From Thiothrix litoralis (GTDB taxonomy: Bacteria > Pseudomonadota > Gammaproteobacteria > Thiotrichales > Thiotrichaceae): 64,000 nucleotides of DNA. Below the pieces are notes generated by a model. That model was not told the DNA's origin and did no database searches. It worked only from the letters and a program-made list of their open reading frames with translations. A program made the position numbers and the translations under genes. Location of the stretch: assembly GCF_017901135.1 (NCBI RefSeq), contig NZ_CP072801.1:1550001-1614000 (forward strand), read 5' to 3'. This document shows, in pieces, positions 22,593 to 31,134 of the stretch. The stretch's first letter is position 1. Each line of letters begins with the position of its first letter.

Positions 22593-24245
22593 ATGCAACG
22601 ACGGAATTCACGCTCTACCATCATTGCCTTGCTGGTGACTTTACTGCTGGCTGTTGTCATGCAGGCCGCCCGCGCGGCCGAAACCTATGGCCCCATCCGA
22701 CCCGGCGACACTTTGTGGAACATCGCCGCCGATAGCTACCACGGGCAAGGCGTGAGTACCGAGCAAGCCATGCTGGCTATCCTCACCGCAAACCCCGGTG
22801 CATTCAGTGCCCCCTGCAACGTCAATGCCACCCTCAAGCGCGGTTCCCTGCTGCAACTGCCCGCCGTGATGGCTGTGCAGGTGCAAGATGCCGCTGCCGC
22901 GCATCAGGAATATGCCCGGCAATTACGCGACTGGCAGGCTGCCCGCCATAGCGGCCAGCCATTGAAATGTGCTTCCACCCGGCCTGAAACACCCCCCAGC
23001 CCGACCCGTTCCACAGACACAACACCCGCGCTAACAAACAGCCCGGTGCAACCCGCATTCGTAGCACCACCGCTAGAAACACAAACCCAAACAGCGCTAC
23101 TGACCTACCCCGAAATCAACCATTTTCTCCAGCAGGCGCAGCCGCATTTGTCGACCCCGCAAATCAGAACCTTGCTGGGCAATTCCCAACGCGAACACGA
23201 TATGCTAGCGCTGGCTTGGGCTATCGCGCTGGGGCTGAGTGTGGGGATTTACCTGATCCTCGACGGCGCTGATTTGGGTGCGGGCATCCTCTCGCTGTTT
23301 TATCACGACACGCCAACGCGCGGCGCGATCATGGCTTCGATGGCGGGTACTTGGGATGCCAATGAAACTTGGCTGGTGGTGGCGGGCGGTATCCTGTTTG
23401 GCGGTTTTCCGTTTGTGTACGGGTCGGTGCTCCACTACCTGATGTTTCCGCTGATGCTGATTTTATTGGCGATTATCCTGCGAGCCATTTCGCTGGAATT
23501 TCGCCACCATGCCGATCGTAGCCGCCGTTGGTGGGGTTGGGGCTTCGGTATTGGTAGCCTAACGGTAGCCTTTAGCATGGGTACGGTCGGTGGCGCAGTA
23601 CTGGAGGGCGTACCGCTGACACCCGTCAAGGTCACGTATGCGGGCGGCGGTATGACACAGGTTTTTACCGGCGGGCTGTTTGACTTTGCGAGCGCTTTCA
23701 GTCTGTGGACGGGGGTGGTTGGGGTGCTGACTGCATTGCTGGCGGGTTCACTGTACCTGCGTGCCCGCTTTGAAAAGGCTTGCCCGATCCGCCACCATGT
23801 CAAACGCTGGGCGACAGCCAGTTTTTACCTGTTACTGGTGGCGCTGGCCATCACGGCGGTCTGGTGCTATTTCCGGTTCCCGTGGGTGGCAGCCAAATGG
23901 GGCGGGTCATACGCCTGGGTCTGGGGGCTGATGGGGCTGTGGATTGCGTTTACCCTGTACAGCCTGCGTACCGCCGCCCACGAAGACCGCGACATGACCG
24001 CGATGGTGTGGTTTGCCGTCGCCATCGCCTCGGTGCTGGGCACACTGGGGGCAACGCTTTACCCTTGGCTGGTGCCGGGAAGCTGGACAATTTTCGATGC
24101 GGCTGATCCGTCATTGTCACTGATCAGTTTCACGCTCGCCATGGGGGGGTTTATCCCGGTCATACTGGTTTATAACGGGTATCAACTGTGGGTGTTCCGC
24201 GCCCGGATTTCCAGCATGGCAGCCTACGCAACGGGCGCACGTTAA
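22593..24245 (+). CDS. cydB: CydB/CioB with an N-terminal FimV-like LysM domain
   Basis: 550 residues, about 215 more than a normal CioB. Residues 1-29 look like a signal peptide or anchor (IIALLVTLLLAVVMQAARAA). Residues 31-115 match the FimV N-terminal LysM region: YGPIRPGDTLWNIAADSYHG, ANPGAFSAP, LKRGSLLQLP. A Pro/Thr linker (130-165) and a helical piece follow, then from about 203 a complete CioB: ALGLSVGIYLILDGADLGAG, TWDANETWLVVAGGILFGGF, HYLMFPLMLILLAIILRAIS. The start at 22593 has GGGGAGA ahead of it and follows cydA by 2 bases. Met204 could be an internal start, but no Shine-Dalgarno precedes it. Fusion of these domains is unusual and raises a topology question. Confidence 0.85.
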   Translation: MQRRNSRSTIIALLVTLLLAVVMQAARAAETYGPIRPGDTLWNIAADSYHGQGVSTEQAMLAILTANPGAFSAPCNVNATLKRGSLLQLPAVMAVQVQDAAAAHQEYARQLRDWQAARHSGQPLKCASTRPETPPSPTRSTDTTPALTNSPVQPAFVAPPLETQTQTALLTYPEINHFLQQAQPHLSTPQIRTLLGNSQREHDMLALAWAIALGLSVGIYLILDGADLGAGILSLFYHDTPTRGAIMASMAGTWDANETWLVVAGGILFGGFPFVYGSVLHYLMFPLMLILLAIILRAISLEFRHHADRSRRWWGWGFGIGSLTVAFSMGTVGGAVLEGVPLTPVKVTYAGGGMTQVFTGGLFDFASAFSLWTGVVGVLTALLAGSLYLRARFEKACPIRHHVKRWATASFYLLLVALAITAVWCYFRFPWVAAKWGGSYAWVWGLMGLWIAFTLYSLRTAAHEDRDMTAMVWFAVAIASVLGTLGATLYPWLVPGSWTIFDAADPSLSLISFTLAMGGFIPVILVYNGYQLWVFRARISSMAAYATGAR

Positions 24246-24357
24246 AACTTTCCCCACCCGTACTACACCATCGAGGAATATTCCCCAACATCATGGTTAC
24301 TTACCCCCAATCGGCAAACCTTTAACATTTTGCATATAAAAATCAATATTTTAAAAA

Positions 24358-24374
24358 CTGGCATGATTTCTGCA
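24358..24374 (+). promoter_or_regulatory. Sigma-54 (-24/-12) promoter upstream of SOR
   Basis: CTGGCATGATTTCTGCA has GG (24360-24361) and GC (24372-24373) exactly 10 bases apart and fits the RpoN consensus well. It lies about 60 bases before the SOR start, the same distance as the site before SQR. The two genes are probably under a common sulfur-responsive activator. Confidence 0.75.
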
Positions 24375-24432
24375 ATAGCGTTACTAGCCTTCTTAACCGA
24401 AGTGGCTGTAACTCAGTAAAAGGAATGAAATC

Positions 24433-25383
24433 ATGTCAAATAATGGAAACCCCATCATCGCCATCAACATGGCGAAGATAGCCAACCGCCCTGACAGCTA
24501 CGAGACCATGATGAAAGTCGGCCCCAAAGTCTGCATCACCACTGCCTCTCACCCCGGCTTTCTCGGCTTTGAACAACTGCTGCAAACTGGCATCCACCCA
24601 ATGGCGGGGCGCTACGGCGGCGGCGCAATGGACATGCGCAACAGCACACCACCCCTCAACCCGATGGGCATGTACCAATACACCGTGTGGAAGGATGTGC
24701 ATTCGCATGAGGAAATGCATCATGACAACTTCGATACCATCTACGAACTATGCGGTCACTGCCTCGACATGGTGGTGGAAGGTCCGTGGGAACCGTATTT
24801 CGAGATCGTCGCCTCCGACCTGCCGCAACTGATGGGCATGACCGATGTGCCCGCCGTGCTGGGTGATGCGTTTGCTGCCCAACGCCCCGTGCCCAAGGTC
24901 GCGCTGGCCGGGCAACGCAGCATCGTAGTCGGCGACCATGGGATCATGCATGGCCATGAGCAAGATTTCGAGCAAGGCGCACAAGCAACCCTGAAATGGA
25001 TGAAAGCCAATGTACCCGGCATGATTGGCTGGATGCTGCTGAAACAGTTTGGCGTTTCCGCCATCGGTTCTTTCCAGCTTGACCCGGAAGGCATGTTGAA
25101 AGCCACCCTTGGCGCGAACCCACCCAAATACAACACCAACTACGGTGACAAGGTGCATTCCACCCCACCGATTCCGCCACAAACCCCCACGCAATATCTG
25201 GTGCATATGGAATGGGAAAGCCCCGACCACGCCCACATGGGGCTGGGGCACGTCATGGTGGATTATGAACTGCGCCAAATTCACAACGAGGGCGTGCTAC
25301 GTCATCTGGATCGTGGCCCTTACTACATGGCCTTTGCGCCGATGATGGAACAGGGTCTGTGGCGTCGCCACTTAAAGCAGTAA
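24433..25383 (+). CDS. sor: Sulfur oxygenase reductase
   Basis: Cytoplasmic non-haem iron enzyme that converts sulfur with oxygen to sulfite, thiosulfate and sulfide without cofactors, as 24-subunit hollow spheres. 316 residues against about 308 in Acidianus. All key residues can be placed: Cys34 (VGPKVCITT, Acidianus Cys31), Cys107 and Cys110 (ELCGHCLDM; Cys101 and Cys104), iron ligands His92 and His96 (HEEMH) and Glu120 (GPWEPYFEI). The end, GPYYMAFAPMMEQGLWRRHL, also matches. Its own sigma-54 promoter precedes it. The sulfide it makes could be taken up by the SQR encoded upstream. Confidence 0.93.
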   Translation: MSNNGNPIIAINMAKIANRPDSYETMMKVGPKVCITTASHPGFLGFEQLLQTGIHPMAGRYGGGAMDMRNSTPPLNPMGMYQYTVWKDVHSHEEMHHDNFDTIYELCGHCLDMVVEGPWEPYFEIVASDLPQLMGMTDVPAVLGDAFAAQRPVPKVALAGQRSIVVGDHGIMHGHEQDFEQGAQATLKWMKANVPGMIGWMLLKQFGVSAIGSFQLDPEGMLKATLGANPPKYNTNYGDKVHSTPPIPPQTPTQYLVHMEWESPDHAHMGLGHVMVDYELRQIHNEGVLRHLDRGPYYMAFAPMMEQGLWRRHLKQ

Positions 25384-25430
25384 CCCTGCCTGATCGTCAT
25401 TGTTTTTAACCCAATACAAGGAGAGACACC

Positions 25431-26033
25431 ATGTCTACTCAATCTGTTGCTACACCGACACCCCCCGTTATCGCTGAAGCCAAAAAAATCTTCGGACGCT
25501 ACACCCTGATGATCGGTGTATTGCTGTTACTGCTGGGCTTTGCCGGATTTTTCCTGCCCGGCGCTATTTCACTGGCTACCGACGTGATAATCGCCTCATT
25601 GCTGATTGTCGGCGGCGTCTTCTGGGGTTTCCACGGCATCAGTGATAACCCCAAAAACCTGTTCAACTGGCTGAAGCCCATCCTGCTGGTTGGCGCTGGC
25701 GTGATCATGTTGCTGTTTCCGGCAACCAGCATTGAAGCACTGGCGTTGTGGCTGGCGGCTTACCTGCTGCTCGACATGACCAGCAGCTTCATTATCGCCA
25801 TCCGTTCCCGCCCGGCTTCCGGCTGGGGCTGGATGATGTTTAACGGTATGGTCTCACTGCTGCTGGCGGTCATGATCCTCGGCAACTGGCCAGGTATTTC
25901 ACTCTGGATCGTCGGCGTTTACGTCAGCATCAGCCTGATGTTTGACGGCATCGCCCTGCTGGCCATCCGTTCCGCCGTCCAAGAAGCCCTTGATAGCACC
26001 CCAACCGATACAGCAGGTTCTGCTTCTGCCTGA
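25431..26033 (+). CDS. HdeD-like (DUF308) membrane protein
   Basis: 200 residues with six hydrophobic segments in three pairs, the DUF308 repeat of HdeD. GFFLPGAISLATDVIIASLL and ILLVGAGVIMLLFPATSIEA are typical. In E. coli HdeD belongs to the acid-fitness island and protects at high cell density in acid. A ribosome-binding site (AAGGAGAGAC) precedes the start. The gene follows sor by 47 bases and lies before a YfdX-like gene, which supports an acid-stress role for the group. Confidence 0.85.
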   Translation: MSTQSVATPTPPVIAEAKKIFGRYTLMIGVLLLLLGFAGFFLPGAISLATDVIIASLLIVGGVFWGFHGISDNPKNLFNWLKPILLVGAGVIMLLFPATSIEALALWLAAYLLLDMTSSFIIAIRSRPASGWGWMMFNGMVSLLLAVMILGNWPGISLWIVGVYVSISLMFDGIALLAIRSAVQEALDSTPTDTAGSASA

Positions 26034-26075
26034 ATCTGACTGCTTCCTGATTTTCTAGAAAGGAGATTATCCCTC

Positions 26076-27437
26076 ATGAAACTGAACAAACCCAAACCCC
26101 TTAGCGTTGCCGTGTTGGCAGCCTTGCTGGTGGCATCTTCCGGCAACCTGCTGGCTGAAACCGCCAAACCTGCCACAGCGACAGCTCCCGCTGCCGTCAC
26201 AATCGCACCTACGACCGACGCGGCAAAACCGGATGCAGCGCCAGCACAACCCCCCATCACGGTGGATGAAGGTACGGCTGTCACCAATGAACAGGCCATG
26301 CAAGCCCTGACTCACATCAACGTCGCCCACGTCGCGATTGAAAAGAAAGACATCAAGGCCGCACAGGAAGCCTTGGGCGAAGCCGATAAGCTGCTCAAAT
26401 CTATCAAAGACTCCCTGCCCACCGCCAAAATCAAGCAGACGCTGGAAGCCGCCAAAGCTACCCCTGACACGGCTGATTGGACCAGCATCTACCAACAGCT
26501 TGACCAAATCAGGGTCTTCCTACCCAGCGCGGTCGCTAAACAGGCTGCGGGAAAACCCGCCACGGTGGATACTGCCAAAGATAGCAGCGCCTCCAAAGAC
26601 ACCACTCCCGCCCCTTCCGCAGAATCCTTGGATGCTGTGCTGGTCGCCTTGCAATACACCGAAATCGACCTGCCGGTAAAATCCGCCATCAGTGCCGTGG
26701 AAAAATCCCAGCAAGCACTGAAAAAAGACAACCTGCCAGCAGCAGGCAAGGCATTGCAAGAAGCCGAAAACAATATTGTCGTCTTGCAAGGTGTTGTGGA
26801 AGAACCCTTGTCCCAAGCGCACCTGTCCCTCTGGCAATCACTGGCTAACCTGAAAAAGGGTAGCGTCAACGATGCCAAGCGTTACCTGAAGGATGCCATC
26901 GGCTTTCTGGAAACGGCAGCCCAGTCTACCGACAAAACCACCAAAGAAGCCGGTGAAAAACTGCTGACGGAAGGCAAGGCGCTGCAAGCTGAACTGGACA
27001 AGCAGAGCGCAGACCAAACCAGTACGGATACCGCAGGTATCAACAGCAAACTGGAACGTTTTGGCCTGCATACCGAAGCTTGGGCAGAACGCGCCATCAA
27101 CTACGCCTATACCAAGACAGCGGAAGCCACCGGCAATGCCCTGAAAGATGAGCTGATCGAGGCACGCTTCCACCTGACCAACGCCAGCATTGAGTTGGGC
27201 ACGGCACAGGAACCAGCGGCTGCCAAACAGGAACTGGAACAGGCGCAAACCTTCCTCAAGCAAGCCTTGCAACAAACCGATGACCTGTGGGCAGACGCCT
27301 CCTACAAACAGCAGGTCACGGACATGCAAGCCCAAGTCGATAAACTCTTGCAGGGACAACCTGAACAATTGGCGAGTAGCAGCACGCAGCTACACCAAAT
27401 CAGGCAGGCACTGCAAACCGTTATCCATAACCTATAA
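26076..27437 (+). CDS. Exported YfdX-family protein, two repeats
   Basis: 453 residues with a signal peptide (about 1-28, ending in LLAETA). Two YfdX-like units follow: residues 60-190 (EQAMQALTHINVAHVAIEKK, AALGEADKLLKSIKDSL) and 190-290 (VKSAISAVEKSQQALKKDNL, AAGKALQEAENNIVVLQGVV), then a third helical region to the end. The protein is almost entirely helical, rich in Ala, Lys and Gln, and periplasmic. E. coli YfdX is acid-induced and described as a periplasmic chaperone-like protein. Length is about twice that of E. coli YfdX, owing to the repeats. Confidence 0.8.
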   Translation: MKLNKPKPLSVAVLAALLVASSGNLLAETAKPATATAPAAVTIAPTTDAAKPDAAPAQPPITVDEGTAVTNEQAMQALTHINVAHVAIEKKDIKAAQEALGEADKLLKSIKDSLPTAKIKQTLEAAKATPDTADWTSIYQQLDQIRVFLPSAVAKQAAGKPATVDTAKDSSASKDTTPAPSAESLDAVLVALQYTEIDLPVKSAISAVEKSQQALKKDNLPAAGKALQEAENNIVVLQGVVEEPLSQAHLSLWQSLANLKKGSVNDAKRYLKDAIGFLETAAQSTDKTTKEAGEKLLTEGKALQAELDKQSADQTSTDTAGINSKLERFGLHTEAWAERAINYAYTKTAEATGNALKDELIEARFHLTNASIELGTAQEPAAAKQELEQAQTFLKQALQQTDDLWADASYKQQVTDMQAQVDKLLQGQPEQLASSSTQLHQIRQALQTVIHNL

Positions 27438-27446
27438 TTCAACCAT

Positions 27447-27467
27447 CCGCCGGGCTTACCCCGGCGG
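27447..27467 (+). promoter_or_regulatory. Intercistronic hairpin after the YfdX-like gene
   Basis: CCGCCGGG and CCCGGCGG pair perfectly around CTTAC, 10 bases after the stop. A short T-rich stretch (CCTTTATC) follows, too weak for a clear terminator. It probably limits read-through into, or stabilises mRNA before, the DUF202 gene. Confidence 0.55.
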
Positions 27468-27491
27468 AACCTTTATCATGGAAAGCAGAAA

Positions 27492-27863
27492 ATGTCCTAC
27501 CTGAATGATCCCCGCGTGCTGTTCGCCGCCGAACGTACCCTGCTCGCTTGGAACCGTACAGCGATTGCCCTGATTACCCTCGGATTTGTGATCGAACGTT
27601 TTGGTTTATTCGTCAAAACGCTCAAGCTTGATCTGGTTGCAGGCCAACGTGTTTACTCGTTCTACATCGGTATAGGCATGATCTCGCTCGCCATTGTTGT
27701 TAGCCTTGTCGCCACCGTGCAGTTTCACCGTTTTATCCGGGGATTAAACGCGGAAGAAATCCCGAATAAATACATTTTCTGGCACAGTTATCTGATTAAT
27801 AGCGCCGTCGCCTTACTCGCCGGTTCGCTGCTCGTTTACCTGAGTCACGGATTCAACTGGTAG
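27492..27863 (+). CDS. YidH/DUF202 family membrane protein
   Basis: 123 residues with three membrane segments (about 24-44, 54-75, 100-118). The N-terminal LAAERTLLAWNRTAIALI-like stretch (FAAERTLLAWNRTAIALITL) is the DUF202 signature. Function in bacteria is not settled; members are common among stress-linked membrane proteins. It stands 54 bases after the YfdX-like gene, after a hairpin, and reads in the same direction. Confidence 0.85.
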   Translation: MSYLNDPRVLFAAERTLLAWNRTAIALITLGFVIERFGLFVKTLKLDLVAGQRVYSFYIGIGMISLAIVVSLVATVQFHRFIRGLNAEEIPNKYIFWHSYLINSAVALLAGSLLVYLSHGFNW

Positions 27864-27942
27864 TAATTGTTAGTACTGGGTAACACAATATCGGATACTG
27901 TTACCCAACAAGCATGGCAAAAACTCCAAGAGGAATTACCTG

Positions 27943-28284
27943 ATGAAAACAACTGAAAACCAGCGTTCTGGATCCGTCTGTAATCTCCCGACCGAGCCAG
28001 ATTACAGTGGTGTGACCATTATCGAGCTTGAGCCGGAAGCACAAGTTGCGGATTTCAACGCGGCCAAACAACTGGCTGACAATAAAGCCGAAACGCTGCT
28101 GGAAAGCGCCATGCTGCTGTCTTTTCATGATGGCGACAAAGGTTTTGACTCCCCGCAACATGGCGATGAATGCCACGCAGGCAGCCCGATACCCGCGTAT
28201 ATCGACTATGCACTGAGTCATGGTGCAACCCTGAAGATTGATATTGAGAAGGGACGCTTTATTTTCTTTTACCTCGCGGTGTAG
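27943..28284 (+). CDS. Hypothetical protein, possibly DUF5619-like
   Basis: 113 residues. After a polar N-terminus, VTIIELEPEAQVADFNAAKQ and LADNKAETLLESAMLLSFHD are followed by a Cys/His-containing loop (DSPQHGDECHAGSPIP) and a last strand pair, ATLKIDIEKGRFIFFYLAV. The order resembles the small AF1514/DUF5619 family, though I cannot confirm it. It precedes a convergent membrane protein gene by 20 bases and appears to be the last gene of the rightward cluster. Confidence 0.55.
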   Translation: MKTTENQRSGSVCNLPTEPDYSGVTIIELEPEAQVADFNAAKQLADNKAETLLESAMLLSFHDGDKGFDSPQHGDECHAGSPIPAYIDYALSHGATLKIDIEKGRFIFFYLAV

Positions 28285-28304
28285 GTTCAGGGCGTGCGTT
28301 ACTA

Positions 28305-28898
28305 TCAACCCGCTAAACTGCGCAGTTTCCACACCACAAACACCAGCACCAACGCTATCATCACCACCGCTGCCAGCACGATCATCCACAGGAAGGATTC
28401 CACATAAGTCGCCAGCAGCAGGGTGAGCAACAGCAGCAAGCCGACCACATACAGCTTCCACGACACCAACATCCCATCAATGAACGTGGTAAACGCCAGC
28501 ACCAACAGAATCAACAGGCCAGTGGTTTCATAATTGAGCCGCCCCGTACCTAACAGCAGATAAATAACCGCCATGGCCACCATCGCCGTCCCCCACAGAA
28601 TAACCTGCTGGTACAGCAGCTTGCTGCTTTCCGCCAGCCCCAGCCGCCGGGCACGCCACGCCCCCCACAGCGTTGTCCCCACTGACATCAGAATCAGCAT
28701 GTAACGCCAGTAACCGTGGGCATTTTCCCCTCGGTAATCGGTAATCCCCACCCCCAACAAGGCGAGAAACATAATGCCGACAAACAGCATTGCATCAATT
28801 TTCAGGACATGTTTGGCCATCGCCAGCCGATCACTGAGATGCAAGTCTTGCTGCGATGTTGCAGCAGGCGTTTTTTCCATGGAAGTAGACGTATTCAT
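28305..28898 (-). CDS. Five- or six-TM membrane protein
   Basis: 197 residues; after a polar N-terminus of about 35 residues there are five or six hydrophobic segments (38-52, 66-83, 95-112, 127-145, 150-168, 172-190). The last two are rich in Leu, Val and Ala. The start overlaps the dedA stop (ATGA), so both are one leftward unit, convergent to the sulfur cluster. No family recognised. Confidence 0.65.
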   Translation of the reverse strand: MNTSTSMEKTPAATSQQDLHLSDRLAMAKHVLKIDAMLFVGIMFLALLGVGITDYRGENAHGYWRYMLILMSVGTTLWGAWRARRLGLAESSKLLYQQVILWGTAMVAMAVIYLLLGTGRLNYETTGLLILLVLAFTTFIDGMLVSWKLYVVGLLLLLTLLLATYVESFLWMIVLAAVVMIALVLVFVVWKLRSLAG

Positions 28899-29524
28899 GA
28901 TTTATCCTCCGTCGAGTGTTGTGTACCAGCCCTGCCACGCCCTGAAGCCAGCAAATACCAGCCCAGCGCCGCCAGCGCCATCAATCCCAGACCGATCACG
29001 TAAGGCGCAAGACTGCGTAATACGCTTTCAACCTGCTCAAAATGTTTGCCTAACAGAAACACACCGCCGCCCCAGAAACCGACCCACAAGGCCGCCCCCA
29101 GCGCGTTGAAAGTGACAAACCGCCACCACGGCATCCGCATACTGCCCGCCACCACACCGTTGAGCTGGCGCAGGATTTCAAAGAAGCGGGCGGCAACCAC
29201 TAGCCCGCCACCATAACGCTTGAAGAAACCTTCCACTCGCGCCAGATGATCCTCTTTCACGCCGATTTTTAGGAACAGGCGACGCCCGCCCCAGCGCCCC
29301 AGCAGGTAGCCAAAGTTGTCGCCCAGCACCGCCGCCAGCCACGCCGTCAGTAGTACGGCAGCAAGCTGCATGTCGCCCTGCCCCGCCAGCAATGCGGCAG
29401 CAATGATCAGGGTTTCACCGGGTGCTGGCAGGCCAAAACCTTCCACAAACACCCCGCCGAACAGGGCGAAATAGCCGTAATGCTCCAACCAAGGTTTGGC
29501 GATGGTGAGGTAATGCTCAAACAT
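28895..29524 (-). CDS. DedA/SNARE-associated (VTT) family membrane protein
   Basis: 209 residues from the ATG at 29524, which has GGAGACAACC ahead of it; an upstream in-frame start at 29674 lacks support. Features of the family: EGFGLPAPGETLIIAAALLA, then VLGDNFGYLLGRWGGRR and the F..RYGGG..VAARF..ILR..N pattern in FFKRYGGGLVVAARFFEILR. DedA proteins are thought to move lipids across the membrane and support proton motive force and envelope stability. Confidence 0.9.
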   Translation of the reverse strand: MFEHYLTIAKPWLEHYGYFALFGGVFVEGFGLPAPGETLIIAAALLAGQGDMQLAAVLLTAWLAAVLGDNFGYLLGRWGGRRLFLKIGVKEDHLARVEGFFKRYGGGLVVAARFFEILRQLNGVVAGSMRMPWWRFVTFNALGAALWVGFWGGGVFLLGKHFEQVESVLRSLAPYVIGLGLMALAALGWYLLASGRGRAGTQHSTEDKS

Positions 29525-29931
29525 GGTTGTCTCCTGTCCACCACAGGATAATTTGCGGCGGCGGGTTGGAACCGTTGGGGCTAGCTGTACCTGCCGGGAC
29601 GGGTTTTGCGATTGCCATGGGGAAATTCCTTGCTCGTGGCTTAAATACAAGGAGTAATGCAAATACCGTTCCAACTAAATTAATTGATTTTAAATCATTG
29701 CTTTATGATGTTTTCAGTGGAAGCCACCGAATGGATTGGGGAATATTACCAATATTCGTGTAAAGCCCCGATCTGAAGGGACACTGCCATTAAGTTAAGC
29801 CGCCGATACCCTAAAAGCAATGCTTTTTCTGCCGCTTATGGACGTTCACTAGCCGATGTGCGGAGGATGATTTTCGGGGTGGGTTTCTCCCTTTTCTGTC
29901 CGTGTTAGGGCTTGGCAGGAATAGCTTGGTC
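29525..29931. other. Upstream region of dedA, no gene seen
   Basis: About 400 bases with no credible gene. It holds the dedA leader, an AT-rich stretch (29640-29720) and a 15-base palindrome AAAAGCAATGCTTTT at 29813-29827. The start of the queC remnant lies at its right end. Confidence 0.4.
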
Positions 29932-30069
29932 ATGCGCTCCAGCAGTTGCTACGACCCCGCCGCTGACGGCAAACCGTGCGGGCAATGCGATTCCTGCCTG
30001 CTTCGCGCCAAAGGCTTTGCGGAAGCTGGTGTTGCTGATCCGTTATTGCTGCACTATGATCAAGCCTAA
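29932..30069 (+). pseudogene. queC: C-terminal remnant of queC
   Basis: The frame ending at TAA 30067-30069 reads [20 protein letters not shown], then [20 protein letters not shown]. This is the C-terminal zinc-binding part of 7-cyano-7-deazaguanine synthase (CxxCxxC with a preceding Cys). Upstream, nothing in any frame matches the ATP-binding PP-loop half, so only about 45 codons remain. The active partners queD-like and queE lie at 40940-42666, which suggests that the queuosine genes were once closer and were split by mobile elements. Confidence 0.75.
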
Positions 30070-30090
30070 GGTAGCAAGCGGAACGACACC

Positions 30091-30690
30091 ATGCTGGCAA
30101 TAAAAAATACGTCCGAAAATACCGCGTACATCACCGAACAGGCTTATCTGGAGGGTGAGAAAATCGCGGAAGTACGCCATGAATACGTGGATGGCGTAGT
30201 GTATGCGATGGCGGGTACTTCGCTACGGCATAACGATATTGCCATTAATATCACCTCACTGTTGCGCCCGCTCACGCGCGGCACACCTTGCAAGGTTAAT
30301 GCCTCTGATGTCAAAGTCCGCGCCCAGCGTTCTAAGGCGTATTATTACCCTGATGTCATCGTCGGGTGTCAGCGGGATAGTACCGATAGCCATTTTTTGG
30401 AAAAGCCGTGTTTGATCGTCGAAGTGACCTCCAAATCCACCGAATGGAAAGATTTCACCGAAAAACTGATCGCTTACCAAAGGCTGGCATCGTTGCAGGT
30501 TTACCTGATCGTGGCACAAGATCAGCCACAAGTGACGCTGTTTTACCGTGATGCAGAAGGCGCTTGGGATGTGACACGGTTTGATGACCTGGAACAAACG
30601 TTAACGCTGCCCTGCCCCGAATGCACCCTAAGCCTCGCGGACATCTACGAAGGCGTTGATTTCACCCAACCCGCTGAGCCTGATGCGTAA
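30091..30690 (+). CDS. Uma2-family (DUF820) PD-(D/E)XK nuclease-like protein
   Basis: 199 residues. The family pattern is complete: VRHEYVDGVVYAMAGTSLRH near residue 30, the catalytic Asp in YYYPDVIVGC near 90 and the E-V-T-S-K part of CLIVEVTSKSTEWKDF near 110. The following KLIAYQRLASLQVYLIVAQD and VTLFYRD complete the fold. Function of Uma2 proteins is unknown; many are dispersed in multi-copy families in filamentous and cyanobacterial genomes and may be mobile. Confidence 0.88.
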   Translation: MLAIKNTSENTAYITEQAYLEGEKIAEVRHEYVDGVVYAMAGTSLRHNDIAINITSLLRPLTRGTPCKVNASDVKVRAQRSKAYYYPDVIVGCQRDSTDSHFLEKPCLIVEVTSKSTEWKDFTEKLIAYQRLASLQVYLIVAQDQPQVTLFYRDAEGAWDVTRFDDLEQTLTLPCPECTLSLADIYEGVDFTQPAEPDA

Positions 30691-30802
30691 CGCCCACTAG
30701 AATGCACCAAAGGCTTTCTTGAGGCAGATGCCATCGTGATTAAATTGGCGCATTATAAGTGGGTATTTTTTGTCAGCTTATGATAGAGTTTCGGGCAATG
30801 CG

Positions 30803-31074
30803 TCAATCATTGACAATCGGCGCATTCGTTTCAATCAAGTATAAATTGTAGTCTTTTGGGTCAGTACAGATCAGGGCGGTAGCGTCTTTAGCTACATCAT
30901 GCAACTCGTTGGGTTTGTGGAAATAGAAAAAGCGAGCAATCCAACCACGGTAGATTTTTTCGGTTCCAAACCTTCGAGGGCTTCCAGCGCATCGGTGTAA
31001 TCACGCGCAACGGTGGCATGATCGGCTTCCAACTTTTTCGCGGACGCTGACCAGTATTCCCAATCGAAGTTGAA
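30803..31074 (-). pseudogene. Frameshifted gene remnant
   Basis: On the minus strand one frame reads FDWEYWSASAKKLEADHATV, ARDYTDALEALEGLEPKK; after a run of six A the sense continues one frame over as IYRGWIARFFYFHKPNELHD and TALICTDPKDYNLYLIETNA to TGA at 30805-30803. There is no start codon: a TAG lies just upstream. It is thus the C-terminal piece of a gene with an A-run frameshift. Family not recognised. Codon use is like the surrounding chromosome. Confidence 0.45.
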
Positions 31075-31134
31075 CTAAACCGCTAACGCGGTAGCCCACT
31101 GATTCCCAAAGATTTTCCCATGATGAGCCACACT

